Part shown: positions 36,428-46,973 of the stretch, piece by piece
Layout of the letters: each line of letters opens with the position of its first letter
Numbering within the stretch: position 1 is the first letter of the stretch
Assembly: GCF_025370935.1 (NCBI RefSeq)
Contig: NC_133472.1
Location: 30,751,186 to 30,815,185, forward strand
DNA length: 64,000 nt
Direction of reading: 5' to 3'
Origin: Choristoneura fumiferana
Lineage: Eukaryota > Arthropoda > Insecta > Lepidoptera > Tortricidae
Translations under genes and position numbers: made by a program
The notes under the pieces: generated by a model
Seen by the model: only the letters and a program-made list of their open reading frames with translations
Told to the model about the DNA's origin: nothing
Database searches by the model: none

Positions 36428-37340
36428 GACTGGTTATGATTCGTGCACAGTTGCAAAATAGTAAGTGAGTAGGAAAGAGTAAATTTGAAGTGCTATCAAG
36501 TTACACAACTACATAGGCGAACATTTTCGCCCTTGTGTTGTTTGCTATCTTAGGTGACGCTCGAGCAAAAATACCCCGCTTAGCCAAAAGTACGCGAACT
36601 GCTTGTACATCAACCTGCCCTTTAAACAAGTTTACTGTATTGGCTTTATTTCGTTTATTCGTAATATTCAAGCCACAGTTACCTGCGGAACTGGAGGTTT
36701 CTGCCATAAATCGTGGTATAATTAGGCGCTCGTTAACTCGTACGTGTCTGCCTCATTAACTGATTAATCCCCTAGCGGCTCACTCTGAGCAAAAAATCTA
36801 ATTATTCCCAACCGTATCAGGAGGTAATTAACTAGAACAACAGCCTTATGATATTTCTAAGTAAACTCCAAAAATATTCTACTTGATATTGTTATCCAAA
36901 CACAAATTACTTACCTACTCGTATATTAAGTTACAGTTACACTCCGTGTGCCTTTTGCTGAGCTTAACTTGTCGTTTCCGTTGCAAAGTAGACTTAATGT
37001 TTGAATTCACTTTTAATTTTGCATTTCAAACTGCATGTTTGCCGTTATGTGTCTGCTTAAGATGTTTTCTCGGCACAGTTAATCTTTTAAAGACAAAAAA
37101 GAAATGTTAAATGTTTTTTTCTTCAATCAACGGAATAACTTTGTACATGTTTTATGACATAAGTAAAAAAAGTTACCATTTAACTAGACCCTTTTTGTCG
37201 TCTAGATACGAGTATATACAGGGTGTCTGGAAAAACGATGTAGGGACTTCAGGAATTTAAACCCTAAAATTAGACTAAGGACAATCGATTACGTGATAGT
37301 TTTTTTATCTTTTTTTCATTGTAATTAAAACATTATTAAT
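36428..37340. other. Gene-free stretch
   Basis: No gene was recognised. GGTGTCTGGAAAAACGATG near 37219 is a short word common in insect repeats. If the 36 kb gene continues, its later exons are not apparent here. Confidence 0.4.
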
Positions 37341-37745
37341 AAATTGAAAATACAAACTGAAATATAGATGCACAGAAAAAACAGAAAAATAAGACCATCA
37401 CTGGGAATCGAACCCAGGTCCTCGGTATCCGTACCGCGTGCTATACCGCTACACCACTGATGTCAACGGTACCGACACGAATTTCCCCTATGCACCTCAC
37501 ATCTCAGCTTGTTTGTTTCTTACTTAGTCACTTAAGCAGTGACGCTAGCGACATCTATGCCGTAGCCCTCATCGAGAAGCTTTTCCTGGGTTCGATTCCC
37601 AGTGATGGTCTTATTTTTCTGTTTTTTCTGTGCATCTATATTTCAGTTTGTATTTTCAATTTAGGTTTTACGGGATGACCGTAAAAGTAAAAATTTGGAA
37701 TTGAAATAAAAAATACAAAAAGATTCCAAAAAACCAATCTTAATT
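37341..37745. repeat. Head-to-head tRNA-like SINE unit
   Basis: Arms 37341-37418 and 37585-37662 are inverted copies and include a perfect T-arm/B-box (CCTGGGTTCGATTCCCAG). On the minus strand the unit carries a full tRNA-like head at 37395-37462. Between the arms lies a body (37419-37584) that appears reversed at 37803-37971. So a minus-strand body-head-tail copy directly abuts a plus-strand T-arm-plus-tail. Confidence 0.75.
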
Positions 37746-37802
37746 TGATTGCTTAGTAACGATATCTCTTTCCGAGTGGTTAGTTCCAATGGAGTGCCGA
37801 AA

Positions 37803-38128
37803 AAAGCTTCTCGATGAGGGCTACGGCATAGATGTCGCTAGCGTCACTGCTTAAGTGACTAAGTAAGAAACAAACAAGCTGAGATGTGAGGTGCATAAGG
37901 GAAATTCGTGTCGGTACCGTTGACCATCAGTGGTGTAGCGGTATAGCACGCGGTACGGATTACCGAGAACCTGGGTTCGATTCCCAGTGATGGCTTATTT
38001 TTCTGTTTTTTCTGTGCATCTATATTTCAGTTTGTATTTTCAATTTAGGTTTTACGGGATTGACCGTAAAAGTATAAATTTGGAATTGAAATAAAAAATA
38101 CAAAAAGATTCCAAAAACCAATCTTAAT
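37803..38128 (+). repeat. Complete tRNA-like SINE unit
   Basis: The order is body (AAGCTTCTCGATGAGGGC...), tRNA-like head at 37924-37993, then a tail starting CTTATTTTTCTG and ending CCAAAAACCAATCTTAATT. The tail is nearly identical to 37609-37745. The head pairs as CCATCA/TGATGG (acceptor), GTG/CAC (D) and CTGGG/CCCAG (T), with a deformed anticodon loop. It is not a plausible decoding tRNA. Confidence 0.7.
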
Positions 38129-38224
38129 TATTAATAACATACTATCCATTAAATCATATTTTATTATTAGTTAACTTAACAATTATATGATTAGCCTATA
38201 AGGAAATTGTAGGGCACATTGAGC

Positions 38225-38593
38225 CAGTGGCGTAGCGTAGTGGGGGCGGGGGGTGCAGTCCGCGCCGGGCGGCAATTTTTGGGGCGGCAAAATTCCATAA
38301 TAAATAATAGTGAATAATATCTAGATAATATATTTCACAGTTTCGATTCTGACCGATTAGAATGAACATAATTTTTTCTATTACTTACACCTACTGTAAC
38401 GAAATCGGGGAATCACCTTTCTACAATAATGACATAAGTATTAGTTTTTTTAAGACCTCACAAGAGGGCGGCAAAGTTTTCAAACTCAAACTCAAAATCA
38501 TTTATTATTTGCTTTGAAACAATACAAAATACTGAATCAATTTCTTGCGCCCCGCGTGGCTGATACCAACGCTACGCCACTGCACCATAACTG
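38225..38593. mobile_element. hAT-like element with exact 8-bp target duplication
   Basis: CATTGAGC occurs at 38217-38224 and 38594-38601, directly flanking the element. The left end is CAGTGGCGTAGCG. The right end, read inward on the minus strand, is CAGTTATGGTG followed by the same CAGTGGCGTAGCG. An 8-bp duplication and CAGTG-type ends are the hAT signature. The 369-bp element has no transposase, so it is non-autonomous. Confidence 0.85.
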
Positions 38594-39148
38594 CATTGAG
38601 CGTGACTTGAAAAAAATACGGATATTATCATTCCAAATTTTCAGAAACATGTTTGATTTGTTTTCCTTAATGAAAAAAAACGGTACTAAATTTTGTTACC
38701 AAAAAACTACCAAAGAACCACGAGGACGAAGTCGCAGATAAAACTAGTGTAATTATAAACAACAAATGTTAGCCTATTTTGTCCGTTAACCTCTCTTTAT
38801 TCCCGAAAATGTTGTAGATATATTGAATATCTATCTACTTAATACAAACGAATTTAATATTTTAATCTACTCAAAGCACTGAACTTCGAGTTGATCCGAT
38901 CCACTTAACAAAGCCCATGTTTTTAAGATTCTGCAAGATTCTGAGGACGGAAGAGGAGGGAGTGACAGCATTCACATCATGTTCTTATCCAAAACACGAA
39001 AGTAATTTAAGAAAGTGTCCTCTGGCCAGCGAGTGATTGCGCCGCGTCACCTAGAAGTGGCTCGACCGTGTCGGACCCTTCTGCGAAATATCGCCCGGTG
39101 CTGCCGCCAACCTACTCCTTCGTAGAACAGTAAAAGACATAAATATCA
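38594..39148. other. Gene-free stretch
   Basis: Near 38719-38750, CCACGAGGACGAAGTCGCAG with AAAACTAGTG is a remnant of the GAAGCCGCGGGC repeat end. No gene was seen. Confidence 0.4.
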
Positions 39149-39727
39149 AGGGTTAAAAGCCAAATTGGTTTAAGCGACATTTTGGGTGAAATTGACTTAT
39201 CTATATATTTGGAATCAGCAAATTTTTCTGCGTCGAATGGTCTGGGTGGCGGCCGATTCGTAGCATTTTTCGTCGCTTCAACCAATTAGACTTTTGGTTA
39301 AATTAACCGACATAAAATACACGAAATTATAGAAGGGTAGGACATAAAACATGTATCTAAGTTAAAGTGTGTTACATCAGCTATTTTAGCTTTTTCGTTG
39401 TATTATTAGATGGTTATTATAGCGTTTTCGGTAACATTGTTTTGCTATATGGACGGGTCGGATAAATAACTTGTCTTTTTACAGAAAATTACATTTTATG
39501 TCGCTTAATTTTTTTTCTTCGGTATCAACACCACAAAGATAGTCGCTTGAAACAATTTGGCTTCAATAGGTTTTAAACAACATTGGCACTTCAACTGTTT
39601 TGCTTGGAACAAGGCTGATCAAGCCTTGTCGATTGTTAAACTCTACTTCCTGCAAAAATAAATCTTTGAAATAGCCCACCTGTAAAGTTAAAAAATTGTG
39701 GCTTAAACCAATTTGGCTTTTAACCCT
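39149..39727. mobile_element. TIR element, 579 bp
   Basis: AGGGTTAAAAGCCAAATTGG (then TTTAAGC) at the left is exactly inverted at the right end (39701-39727), giving 27-bp terminal repeats. A diverged internal copy (AACAATTTGGCTTCAATAGG, near 39551) may be a subterminal binding repeat. There is no open frame of note. Flanks share TATA-like bases, but no certain duplication. Confidence 0.7.
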
Positions 39728-40002
39728 CTATATATACAGCCATAGCGTCAAAATATGTATACATCGACCTTATGTTTAGTGGCATAAAGGTGTAAGTACC
39801 TATATATATTTTTGAGATCTTGGTAACGTATATAATATTTGTGCCCTTGACCGTACTATGTACCTATATTATGTCTTTCCATGGTCAAGAAGAAGTTGGG
39901 CATGTCTTTTGTTTTCAAAAACTTATAAGCACTTAATTAAGTACCTACAGGTAAACGCTTAATCATATGTTTCCAATCCGCATTGAGCCCGCTGGGCACT
40001 AT

Positions 40003-40075
40003 GGCCCAAGCGTCATTATCGTTCTGACAGTAGGCCTGCGCACTGCCGTGGGACGTATACAGACCAAAATGATGA
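40003..40075 (+). repeat. SINE tail fragment
   Basis: GGGCACTATGGCCCAAGCG and CACTGCCGTGGGACGTATAC are the reverse complement of the tail part of the SINE at 45794-46097 (so the tRNA head would lie to the left). It is short and diverged. Confidence 0.5.
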
Positions 40076-40537
40076 TGAAACCCTCAATCACCAACTAAAT
40101 AAAGTATAGGTAGCGATACGCTATTTCTGTTTCTTTGGCTAGTTGAAGTATAATTTTGATAGTGTTTTATGCGGCGATTAACCTTAACAGTAAACAGTGA
40201 TTATAAAATTATAATTGCTCTCGTGTCTGACATTCTTTAATGCGCAAATTGTCTCCACGTGATTTCTGGAATTTTACTATCAAGTTGCAAAAACTACAAT
40301 CAACGTACAACGTCCCTCTCAAAGAGAGTTTACTTTGACACTGGCGAAATTGTCCTATTAATTAGGACAGAAAAGCCATATTTTAAAAGAGAAGAAGAAG
40401 AAGAAGTATACCTAGGTAAGTAGACACATATGAAAAAAAATAACTATGAAATGTAGATTTCTAAAATTCCGACAAAGTAAAAAGTATGATTAAATTTGAG
40501 TTCACTTAAAAAAGTAGGTAAGTATCTTAAATTGTGC

Positions 40538-40632
40538 GTGTGTGTGTGTGTGTGTATGTGTGCCACTTGCATCCACTGTTGCCTACAACTCTCGCAACAT
40601 CGTCCGTCCACCTAGTGAGAGGCCTGCCAACG
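40538..40632. repeat. (GT)n microsatellite and SINE-like fragment
   Basis: GTGTGTGTGTGTGTGTATGTG at 40540-40561 is followed by TTGCATCCACTGTTGCCTAC, CTCTCGCAACATCGTC and CCACCTAGTGAGAGGCCTGC, the family also at 3125-3300. Confidence 0.65.
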
Positions 40633-41334
40633 TTAAAGTAGTAATTAGTTGTACTAAAACTACGAGTATTATTTGAAATTCTTTTGACTGACTTATCTCA
40701 TTTTACTCGTGAACCGATTCGTTAATCCAAGAACACTGCAAAACTGAAAACCACGTCCACGTCGGTTAAGTCGCTCCTGGTATTAGCACGAGCAAACGCA
40801 CTAAACAAACAAACTGACAAACAGATAATAAATAATTCTAAAAAGTATTGTTTTGGGTTCTATTGCGCTTATAAATATTTACCACTGTAACAGATTTTCT
40901 CAAATATTTTCAATGTACTTACAGCCACCGACTACTTACAGATTCATTATAAGTATGTATAGATTACACGTCGAAATCGTAGCTATTATTGGTTCACACT
41001 ATGTTTTTGCAAACAAATCAGCACCAAATGTAATTCCTGCAGTTAGACTATGTTTAGTAAGAGTAACAAAGAAATAAAATGAAAACATTTTCCAATAAAG
41101 TCCGTTCAGTCTGGTGCAATATTACAATCACCGGCGGAAGTGTTAGTCAACAAATGGATGAAAGTTGTGCTTTGTTAAAATCAGAAATTAACAATTTCAG
41201 CTTTACAATGCCACAATCAGCGACAGCATTTTATTGAAGTTGAAAATTTATTTACATAGACACAAATTGCGAGATGGAAAGGACTTTTATCAGATCTATG
41301 ATGCTGGTTATCTCTGGCCATAGTTGGGTAATGG

Positions 41335-42118
41335 TTGTGTACAAGAAAAGAGAAAATAACAAAATTATTACTATTGTTGAAATCAGGGAACTCGACCTTG
41401 GAGGCTGTTTCACAATGGGGTGATGCCAAAATGGTCGAATTCAACCCAGGCTTTTCTTTTTTCGGCGAAACGGAGTCCATTCCAACTGACTCCAACTTTC
41501 CAGATGTCCCCGTTCCGATTAACAACCGTCTGAGCTCTTAGGGCTACGAGTAGATCTCTCATCCAATCTTAATTTCGGTCGCTCCATCGAGTCCATGGTA
41601 AAGACTGCTGCCATTAAACTGGGTATCCTCTCCAGGGTGAGACGGTACTTAACCTCGGAGCAGCTCTTACTTAAATCTTTAAAGAGTTCAAGTTCGCTCT
41701 TGCATGGAATACTGTTCCCATCTCTGGGATGGATCTGCTAGATATCAGCTGGATGCTTTGGACTCGTTGGAACGCCGAGCGAAGAGGATCATAGTCAGTG
41801 ACAGAGGGGCAAATCTTCTGAGCCTCGAACACCGTAGACGAGTGGCCTGCTTTTCGGTTTTTTATCGGTTACATTTCGGTGAATGTGCAAAGGTTCTACA
41901 TAACCTGATACCCTCTTCCCCTTTCCGTCACCGAATGATTAGGTGCAGCGAGCGGTTTCACCCTTATGTTGTAGACATTCCTCCATTACGCACGAAGCGG
42001 TTTGCCTCTTCTTTCATTATGCGGACGGCTAAGGAGTGGAACTCTCTGCCGAGGTAATCTAGACATCTTTAAGGTTAAAGTGAACAGACACCTTCTAGGC
42101 AAACGTGTACCATCTTAA
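41335..42118 (+). pseudogene. Non-LTR retrotransposon (CR1/jockey-like) ORF2 C-terminus, broken
   Basis: Three frame-shifted pieces read as the end of a LINE reverse-transcriptase protein. Positions 41335-41541 give LEAVSQWGDAKMVEFNPGFS (the post-RT segment). About 41540-41700, in another frame, gives SSNLNFGRSIESMVK and LSRVRRYLTSEQLL. Positions 41704-42057 give MEYCSHLWDGSARYQLD, LDSLERRAKRII, RRRVACFSVFYRLHFG and AKEWNSLPR, followed by VNRHLLGKRVPS in a shifted frame to about 42118. These are the conserved thumb and C-terminal blocks of CR1/jockey-clade elements. The catalytic palm is absent, so it is a 5'-truncated, decayed insertion with an A-rich stretch (42170-42190) after it. Confidence 0.85.
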
Positions 42119-42329
42119 GCCTCATCTTTGCCTTCTATCAAGCGAAATTGAGGCCAAACTTAAGCCTATTTTTTTATTAAAAAAAAAGGTAAATTTCAAT
42201 AAAAAATAAAGAACTAACGCATTTGTTCGTAGATTCGTAGTGAGCCTCTTGTCCTTTTTTACTATGATATAACTATGATTTTTTATATTCGATATACTCT
42301 CCACGATACTCTATAAGAACAAACTTCCA

Positions 42330-42520
42330 TTCGTCACCCCCTATTTTAAGGGAGTGGGGGGTTAGAAAGAGACAAAAAGTTGCCTATGTCACTCTCCGGA
42401 CCATCAACTATCTCCACATAAAAAAACACGTCGATCCAAAGCTCCGTTTCGACGTGAAAGACGGACAAACATACACACAAACACACACACTTTCGCATTT
42501 ATAATATTAAGTATTAAGTA
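42330..42520 (-). repeat. Minus-strand copy of the GAAGCCGCGGGC repeat
   Basis: TGCCTATGTCACTCTCCGGA, CACGTCGATCCAAAGCTCCG, TTTCGACGTGAAAGACGGAC and CGCATTTATAATATTAAG occur in the reverse order of the plus copies. The left end (CCCGCGGC) is lost. Confidence 0.65.
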
Positions 42521-43839
42521 TGGAAGTATGGATTTGAAGGATGCCAGTAGTACCTGAATCAAAAGACAGTGAACAACTTAACCTTTGATTGTTACAAAGC
42601 AACAGCGAGTATTCGTAGTTACGAGTATACTCCCTTTTAACTCACAACCTATCCAGTTAAGATTTCAGCATGCTTCAGCTCACATTGCTTCTCTACTATT
42701 TACCTCAGTAAAGCTCTAACTTGTAATAATACTTAATTTGGAAATGTTAATGCAGGATGTTTTTTATCACATTTCCATTGTTATCTACGGTGAACAAGCC
42801 ATTTTTCTTTGAACGGTTCCTTCACGGATATAAGTAAAACATATTTTTAAAAAACAGTAACTAAACAATCATTAATATTTTTATGCAAATTTGGGATTGG
42901 TATGAGCATGTCAGTAATTAAGTATTTTTTCCTCACTTACTTCTTCTTATATTCTTCAGAGTACTTTTGCTAAAGTGACAGTAATTTCACTACTTGAAAT
43001 ATATTTAAATATCCACAAAAATTATTTAGAATCATAATGTTTTTTAAACGAAGTAAAAGCAGAATATACGAGTACATAATTAAAAAATACATAGAATTGA
43101 TTTTACAAAGTTACGATATGTACCTAAATATGAAAAGAACGAATGGACGATACGAGTATTTCCAGATATTTTATTTAATATTCGCGTTCTTTATTCGTAC
43201 GTTCTAGTGAATTTACGTAGAAATGGCGCAGTGCACCCAGCCGAGAGAGTTTATATCATTTACCAACTTTAAGCCGCCTGCTCTTCATTCGAAAGTTTGA
43301 TACAGTTTTACGGACGATTTAATTAAAATAGGATTTTTTCGCGAAGTTCGATAGCCTTCCGGAAAGCACCCACGGCTTTGAGTATTTTCAACATGCTTTT
43401 AAACGAATCATTAAACGGTAAAGAAAATCAACTGAACAGTAATATAAGCACAGGGTTTTTCGATAAACATGCTAGTAATTTATTCAACTTCTCACCATGA
43501 ATTACATTAACATTTTATCAAAAAAAATCCGTTGTAACATTTATTTTAACGTTATTATAAACATTAATGGATGCTTTGTCATTCTGAGTCGGCCACTTTC
43601 AGAAGAAACGATGTTGATTTACAAGTTCATTAGACACGCCTTTGCATCCAGAGACTTAAATTAGTTTCGGTGCAAGGGAAAGTTTAACATGAGTCTGAAG
43701 CTACTCATGAGGCTGACATGGTCACTTTTAGTGTACTTACCTAATTAAAAATTTGTCAGAATTTAATTGGTTACTGGCAGGGTGTACTATTAACAAACAG
43801 GCTGTTCTCATCATTTTTGACACCACCCTTACAGTCCTT
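42521..43839. other. Gene-free stretch
   Basis: I see no gene. A short moderately GC-rich patch near 43218-43300 contains an ATG followed by about 25 codons without recognisable motifs. Confidence 0.4.
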
Positions 43840-44095
43840 CCTTTTTAACCGAGTTCGAAAATAGGAGGAGGTTATCAATTCGGTTGTATTTTTTTTTGTT
43901 CGTTCATGTCACCATGACCGACCTGTCTCTAACAACTCATTGTCATGATAGCGTCGAATTAGCAATACAAAATTTGATACTAGCAATACATACATCTACT
44001 TAGGTGCCTTGTCTACTGCACACCCGTCACCCGAGCATCGTGACTGGGCCACGACAGCGATGGACAAATGGCCTGAAGCCACCAGTTAAAAAACA
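43840..44095 (+). repeat. ACCGACTTC-type repeat, diverged
   Basis: TTTTTAACCGAGTTCGAAAA followed by TAGGAGGAGGTTATCAATTC matches the start of the repeat at 22350. The remainder is only loosely similar. Confidence 0.5.
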
Positions 44096-44451
44096 TCGGC
44101 CAAAATATAAATTTTGCATTAGGGAACCCATCATTTTCCAATATCTTAGTTAGATTAGCAGATCATAGCTAAGTCGTACGAATAAGAGTTGCCATTCAAG
44201 CATGGAGGAATTTTTTAGAGATGCAATGGCCTCTTTTACTTGATTGTTGACATTATTCTAAACAAGTCTGAAGGAAGTGTAGGTTGCAGTTGTGCTCGTT
44301 GGAAGACGAGTGGGAAAGGTTTTGGTTATAAAATTTCCGTCATATTTTATACAGGTCAGGACAGCGGCATGTCATGTCATAGAGGTGAAGCCGTGAAGCA
44401 GTCACCCAAAGGGGCAATTTTTTTTTCATAAATCACAGTTAATTTTTTTTT

Positions 44452-44679
44452 TTTTATTCGACTGGATGGCAAACGAGCAAGTGGGTCTCCTGATGGTAAG
44501 AGATCACCACCGCCCATAGACAACTGCAACACCAGGGTATTGCAGATGCGTTGCCAACCTAGAGGCCTAAGATGGAATACCTCAAGTGCCAGTTATTTCA
44601 CCGGCTGTCTTACTCTCCACGCCGAAACACAACAGTGCAAGCACTGCTGCTTCACGGCAGGATTAGCGAGCAAGATGGA
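44452..44679 (+). repeat. SINE, left arm of an inverted pair
   Basis: A T-rich start, then TTCGACTGGATGGCAAACGA, GTGGGTCTCCTGATGGTAAG, GAGATCACCACCGCCCATA and GCTGCTTCACGGCAGGATTA. It is over 90 percent alike by eye to the reverse complement of 45045-45275. Open frames in it are accidental. Confidence 0.8.
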
Positions 44680-44999
44680 CGAACATACCGCTCGTAAGTT
44701 GGAAAATCTGTTAATTGATAAAAATTAGCTAGTCTCCTGAGACCCCGTGTTACATTTTTAACATAAGCTTATAATGACAATTTCGAAAAGTTGACAGTTA
44801 GACAATTTTTTTCTCAATTTTGTACTCTGGGTCAAGCGGCTAAAGCTCGAATTAAATATTGGAATTTTTTATTATTTTCAAATCACAACTTAAAATTTGT
44901 ACTTTCAAAAATGGCCAAAATCGATCAGGAGTTCGTAATTTCATCTAGTTCTATTAAGTAAACAAACTATTTCGATCGGTATTGTAGTGTAGTTTCATT

Positions 45000-45275
45000 G
45001 GCAGGTGGTAGGATCTTGTGCAAGGTCCGCTCGGATTGCTACCATCATCTTGCTCGTTAATCCTGCCGTGAAGCAGCAGTGCTTGCACTGTTGAGTTTCG
45101 GCGAGGAGAGTAAGACAGCCGGTGAAATTCCTGGCACTTGAGGTATCCCATCTTAGGCCTCTAGGTTGGCAACGCATCTGCAATACCTCTGGTGTTGCAG
45201 ATGTTTATGGGCGGTGGTGATCTCTTACCATCAGGAGACCCACTTGCTCGTTTGCCATCCAGTCGAATAAAAAAA
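45000..45275 (-). repeat. SINE, right arm of an inverted pair
   Basis: This is the reverse orientation of the copy at 44452 and extends about 45 bases further at its 3' end (TGGTAGCAATCCGAGCGGAC on the minus strand). The spacer between arms is about 365 bp, so a transcript through both would fold into a long double-stranded stem. Confidence 0.8.
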
Positions 45276-45793
45276 TATATGTTGCAGTTTAATCAAGTTT
45301 AATCTTAAGTAGGTAAGCAAATCGCTTAAAAATGAAAACATGATAAAAAAAACGATTTTATCAGTTCTTAATTGCATATGTGGCTTAGTATCACGAAGCC
45401 AGTATTTTAAGAGCTTCATCCTTAAGGTTAAACTGAGCAGGCTTTTACATTTATCACAGTTTGCAAAACAAAGAAAAGATCTACAAGCACTGGTTTCTGT
45501 GCCACCCTTCACGGCTTAAGGGAGAGGGGCGTTATTTCACGGCTCTTGAGCGCGTATCGAACCAATATTAGGTTTATTAGATAGATGGGACGGGCGTGAA
45601 AAGCGATTTTTCATTTTTTTTTCGACTTATCTTCTGAGGCTCGTTTTTAAACAAGTAGGTTATTAAAATAACATCTAAGCGTAAACAACAATGTGTTTCT
45701 AAATGCATCATTTTGTGACGGGAAAATTAATCATTTTGTTTACCGAACACGTGATTATTTTTTGAATAGATTGATTACAAGGGCCCGTACAAT

Positions 45794-46097
45794 CATCCCA
45801 GCCTAGCCTATATACGTCCCACTGCTAGGCACAGGCGCCCTTCTCTGAATAAGAGGGCTTGGGCCGTAGTTCCCACGCGGGCCCAGTGCGGATTGGAAAC
45901 TTCACACATACCATTGAATTACTTGATGTGTGCAGGTTTCCTCACGATGTTTCCTTCACCGTAAAGCTAGTGGTAAATTTCAAATGTAATTTTGCACATC
46001 AATTTCGAAAAACTCAGAGGTGCGGGCCGGGGTTTGAACCCACGAACCTGTGCTTGAGAGGCGATAGGTCAAACCACTAGGCCACGACGGCTTTTTT
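45794..46097 (-). mobile_element. Near-complete tRNA-derived SINE with 11-bp target duplication
   Basis: GCCCGTACAAT lies at 45783-45793 and again at 46098-46108, exactly flanking the element. On the minus strand the SINE starts GCCGTCGTGGCCTAGTGG, giving a perfect A-box (TGGCCTAGTGG, 46074-46084) and B-box (GGGTTCAAACC, about 46031-46041). The body includes CACCGTAAAG-type and CCGCGTGGGAACTACGG words, and it ends GTGGGACGTATATAGGC. Internal promoter plus long target duplication show LINE-assisted retroposition. Confidence 0.9.
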
Positions 46098-46316
46098 GCC
46101 CGTACAATACAATGATAATAATAGATGTTTTTGTTTTTGATCTTAAATTCTTGCCACACAATTCTTTAAGGAATCTATGCGTTCCCAAAAAAAGACAATA
46201 TAAAATTCCAAAAAAAATATACATAGCTTATACTTTGCGATTCTTAGGAAAGTGAAGGTATAAAAATAAACCATTAACAAATCGTCAAGTGACCGTTGCA
46301 GTAAGTACTGTGTTCA

Positions 46317-46370
46317 TTTTTAGGGTTCCGGAGCCAAAATGGCAAAAACGGAACCCTTATAGTTTCGCCA

Positions 46371-46402
<32 letters not shown>

Positions 46403-46973
46403 CGTCCGCAGCTTTGTTCAGGGACTATCAATGCTAGAATGCTGTTATTTGGCACGGATTTGTATATAAACTATGCCGACAAAATAGTACAATCAAAAAT
46501 TGAGAAAAAAAATTTTTAGGGTACCTCCCATAGACTTAGTGGGGGTGTGTTTTTTTTTGTCCAACCTTATAGTATGGGACATAGTTGGATAGGTGTTTTA
46601 AAACCATTAGGGGTTTGCTAAGACGTTTTTTCGATTCAGTGATTTGTTTCCGAAATATTCAACTTTAAAGTGCAAATTTTCATAAAAATCGGGCGTCCCC
46701 CCCTCTAAAATCTAAACCGATGGGTGGAAAAATTTGAAAAAAATCAGGATGGTAGTAAATTATATTAAACTTTCAAGGAAACCTATAACGGCTAAGTTTG
46801 CTTGAGAATAATTAGTAGTTTAAGAGTAAATAGCAGCGTAAGGTATAAAATATACCTAAACTTGGAAGATTCCGTATAAAATACGAAATCCTTGGAAAAA
46901 TATTACTTAATTTTTTCGTAATGGCTACGGAACCCTATTTTGGGCGTGTCCGACACGCTCTTGGCCGATTTTT
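46317..46973 (+). repeat. Copy 4 of the 0.5 kb GGTTCC family (longest)
   Basis: The left end is TTTTTAGGGTTCCGGAGCC and the right end GGCTACGGAACCCT, perfect hairpin GCGTGTC-C-GACACGC, then CTTGGCCGATTTTT. It has the extra internal segment (GAGAATAATTAGTAGTTTAA, CCTAAACTTGGAAGATTCCG) seen in copies 2 and 5. The 76-codon frame at 46289 is accidental. Confidence 0.85.

Noticed and set aside
37924..37993. Functional tRNA gene
   Set aside because: The T-arm and acceptor stem pair well, but the anticodon loop is misshapen, U33 is missing, and the unit recurs as part of a dispersed repeat.
44540..45183. Cys-rich small proteins (similar on both strands)
   Set aside because: The two similar frames are the two inverted SINE copies; similarity reflects the repeat, not a gene family.
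46289..46519. 76-codon plus frame
   Set aside because: It lies across a copy of the 0.5 kb non-coding repeat family, and the (TCTG)n run makes the Ser-Val-Cys-Leu repeats.
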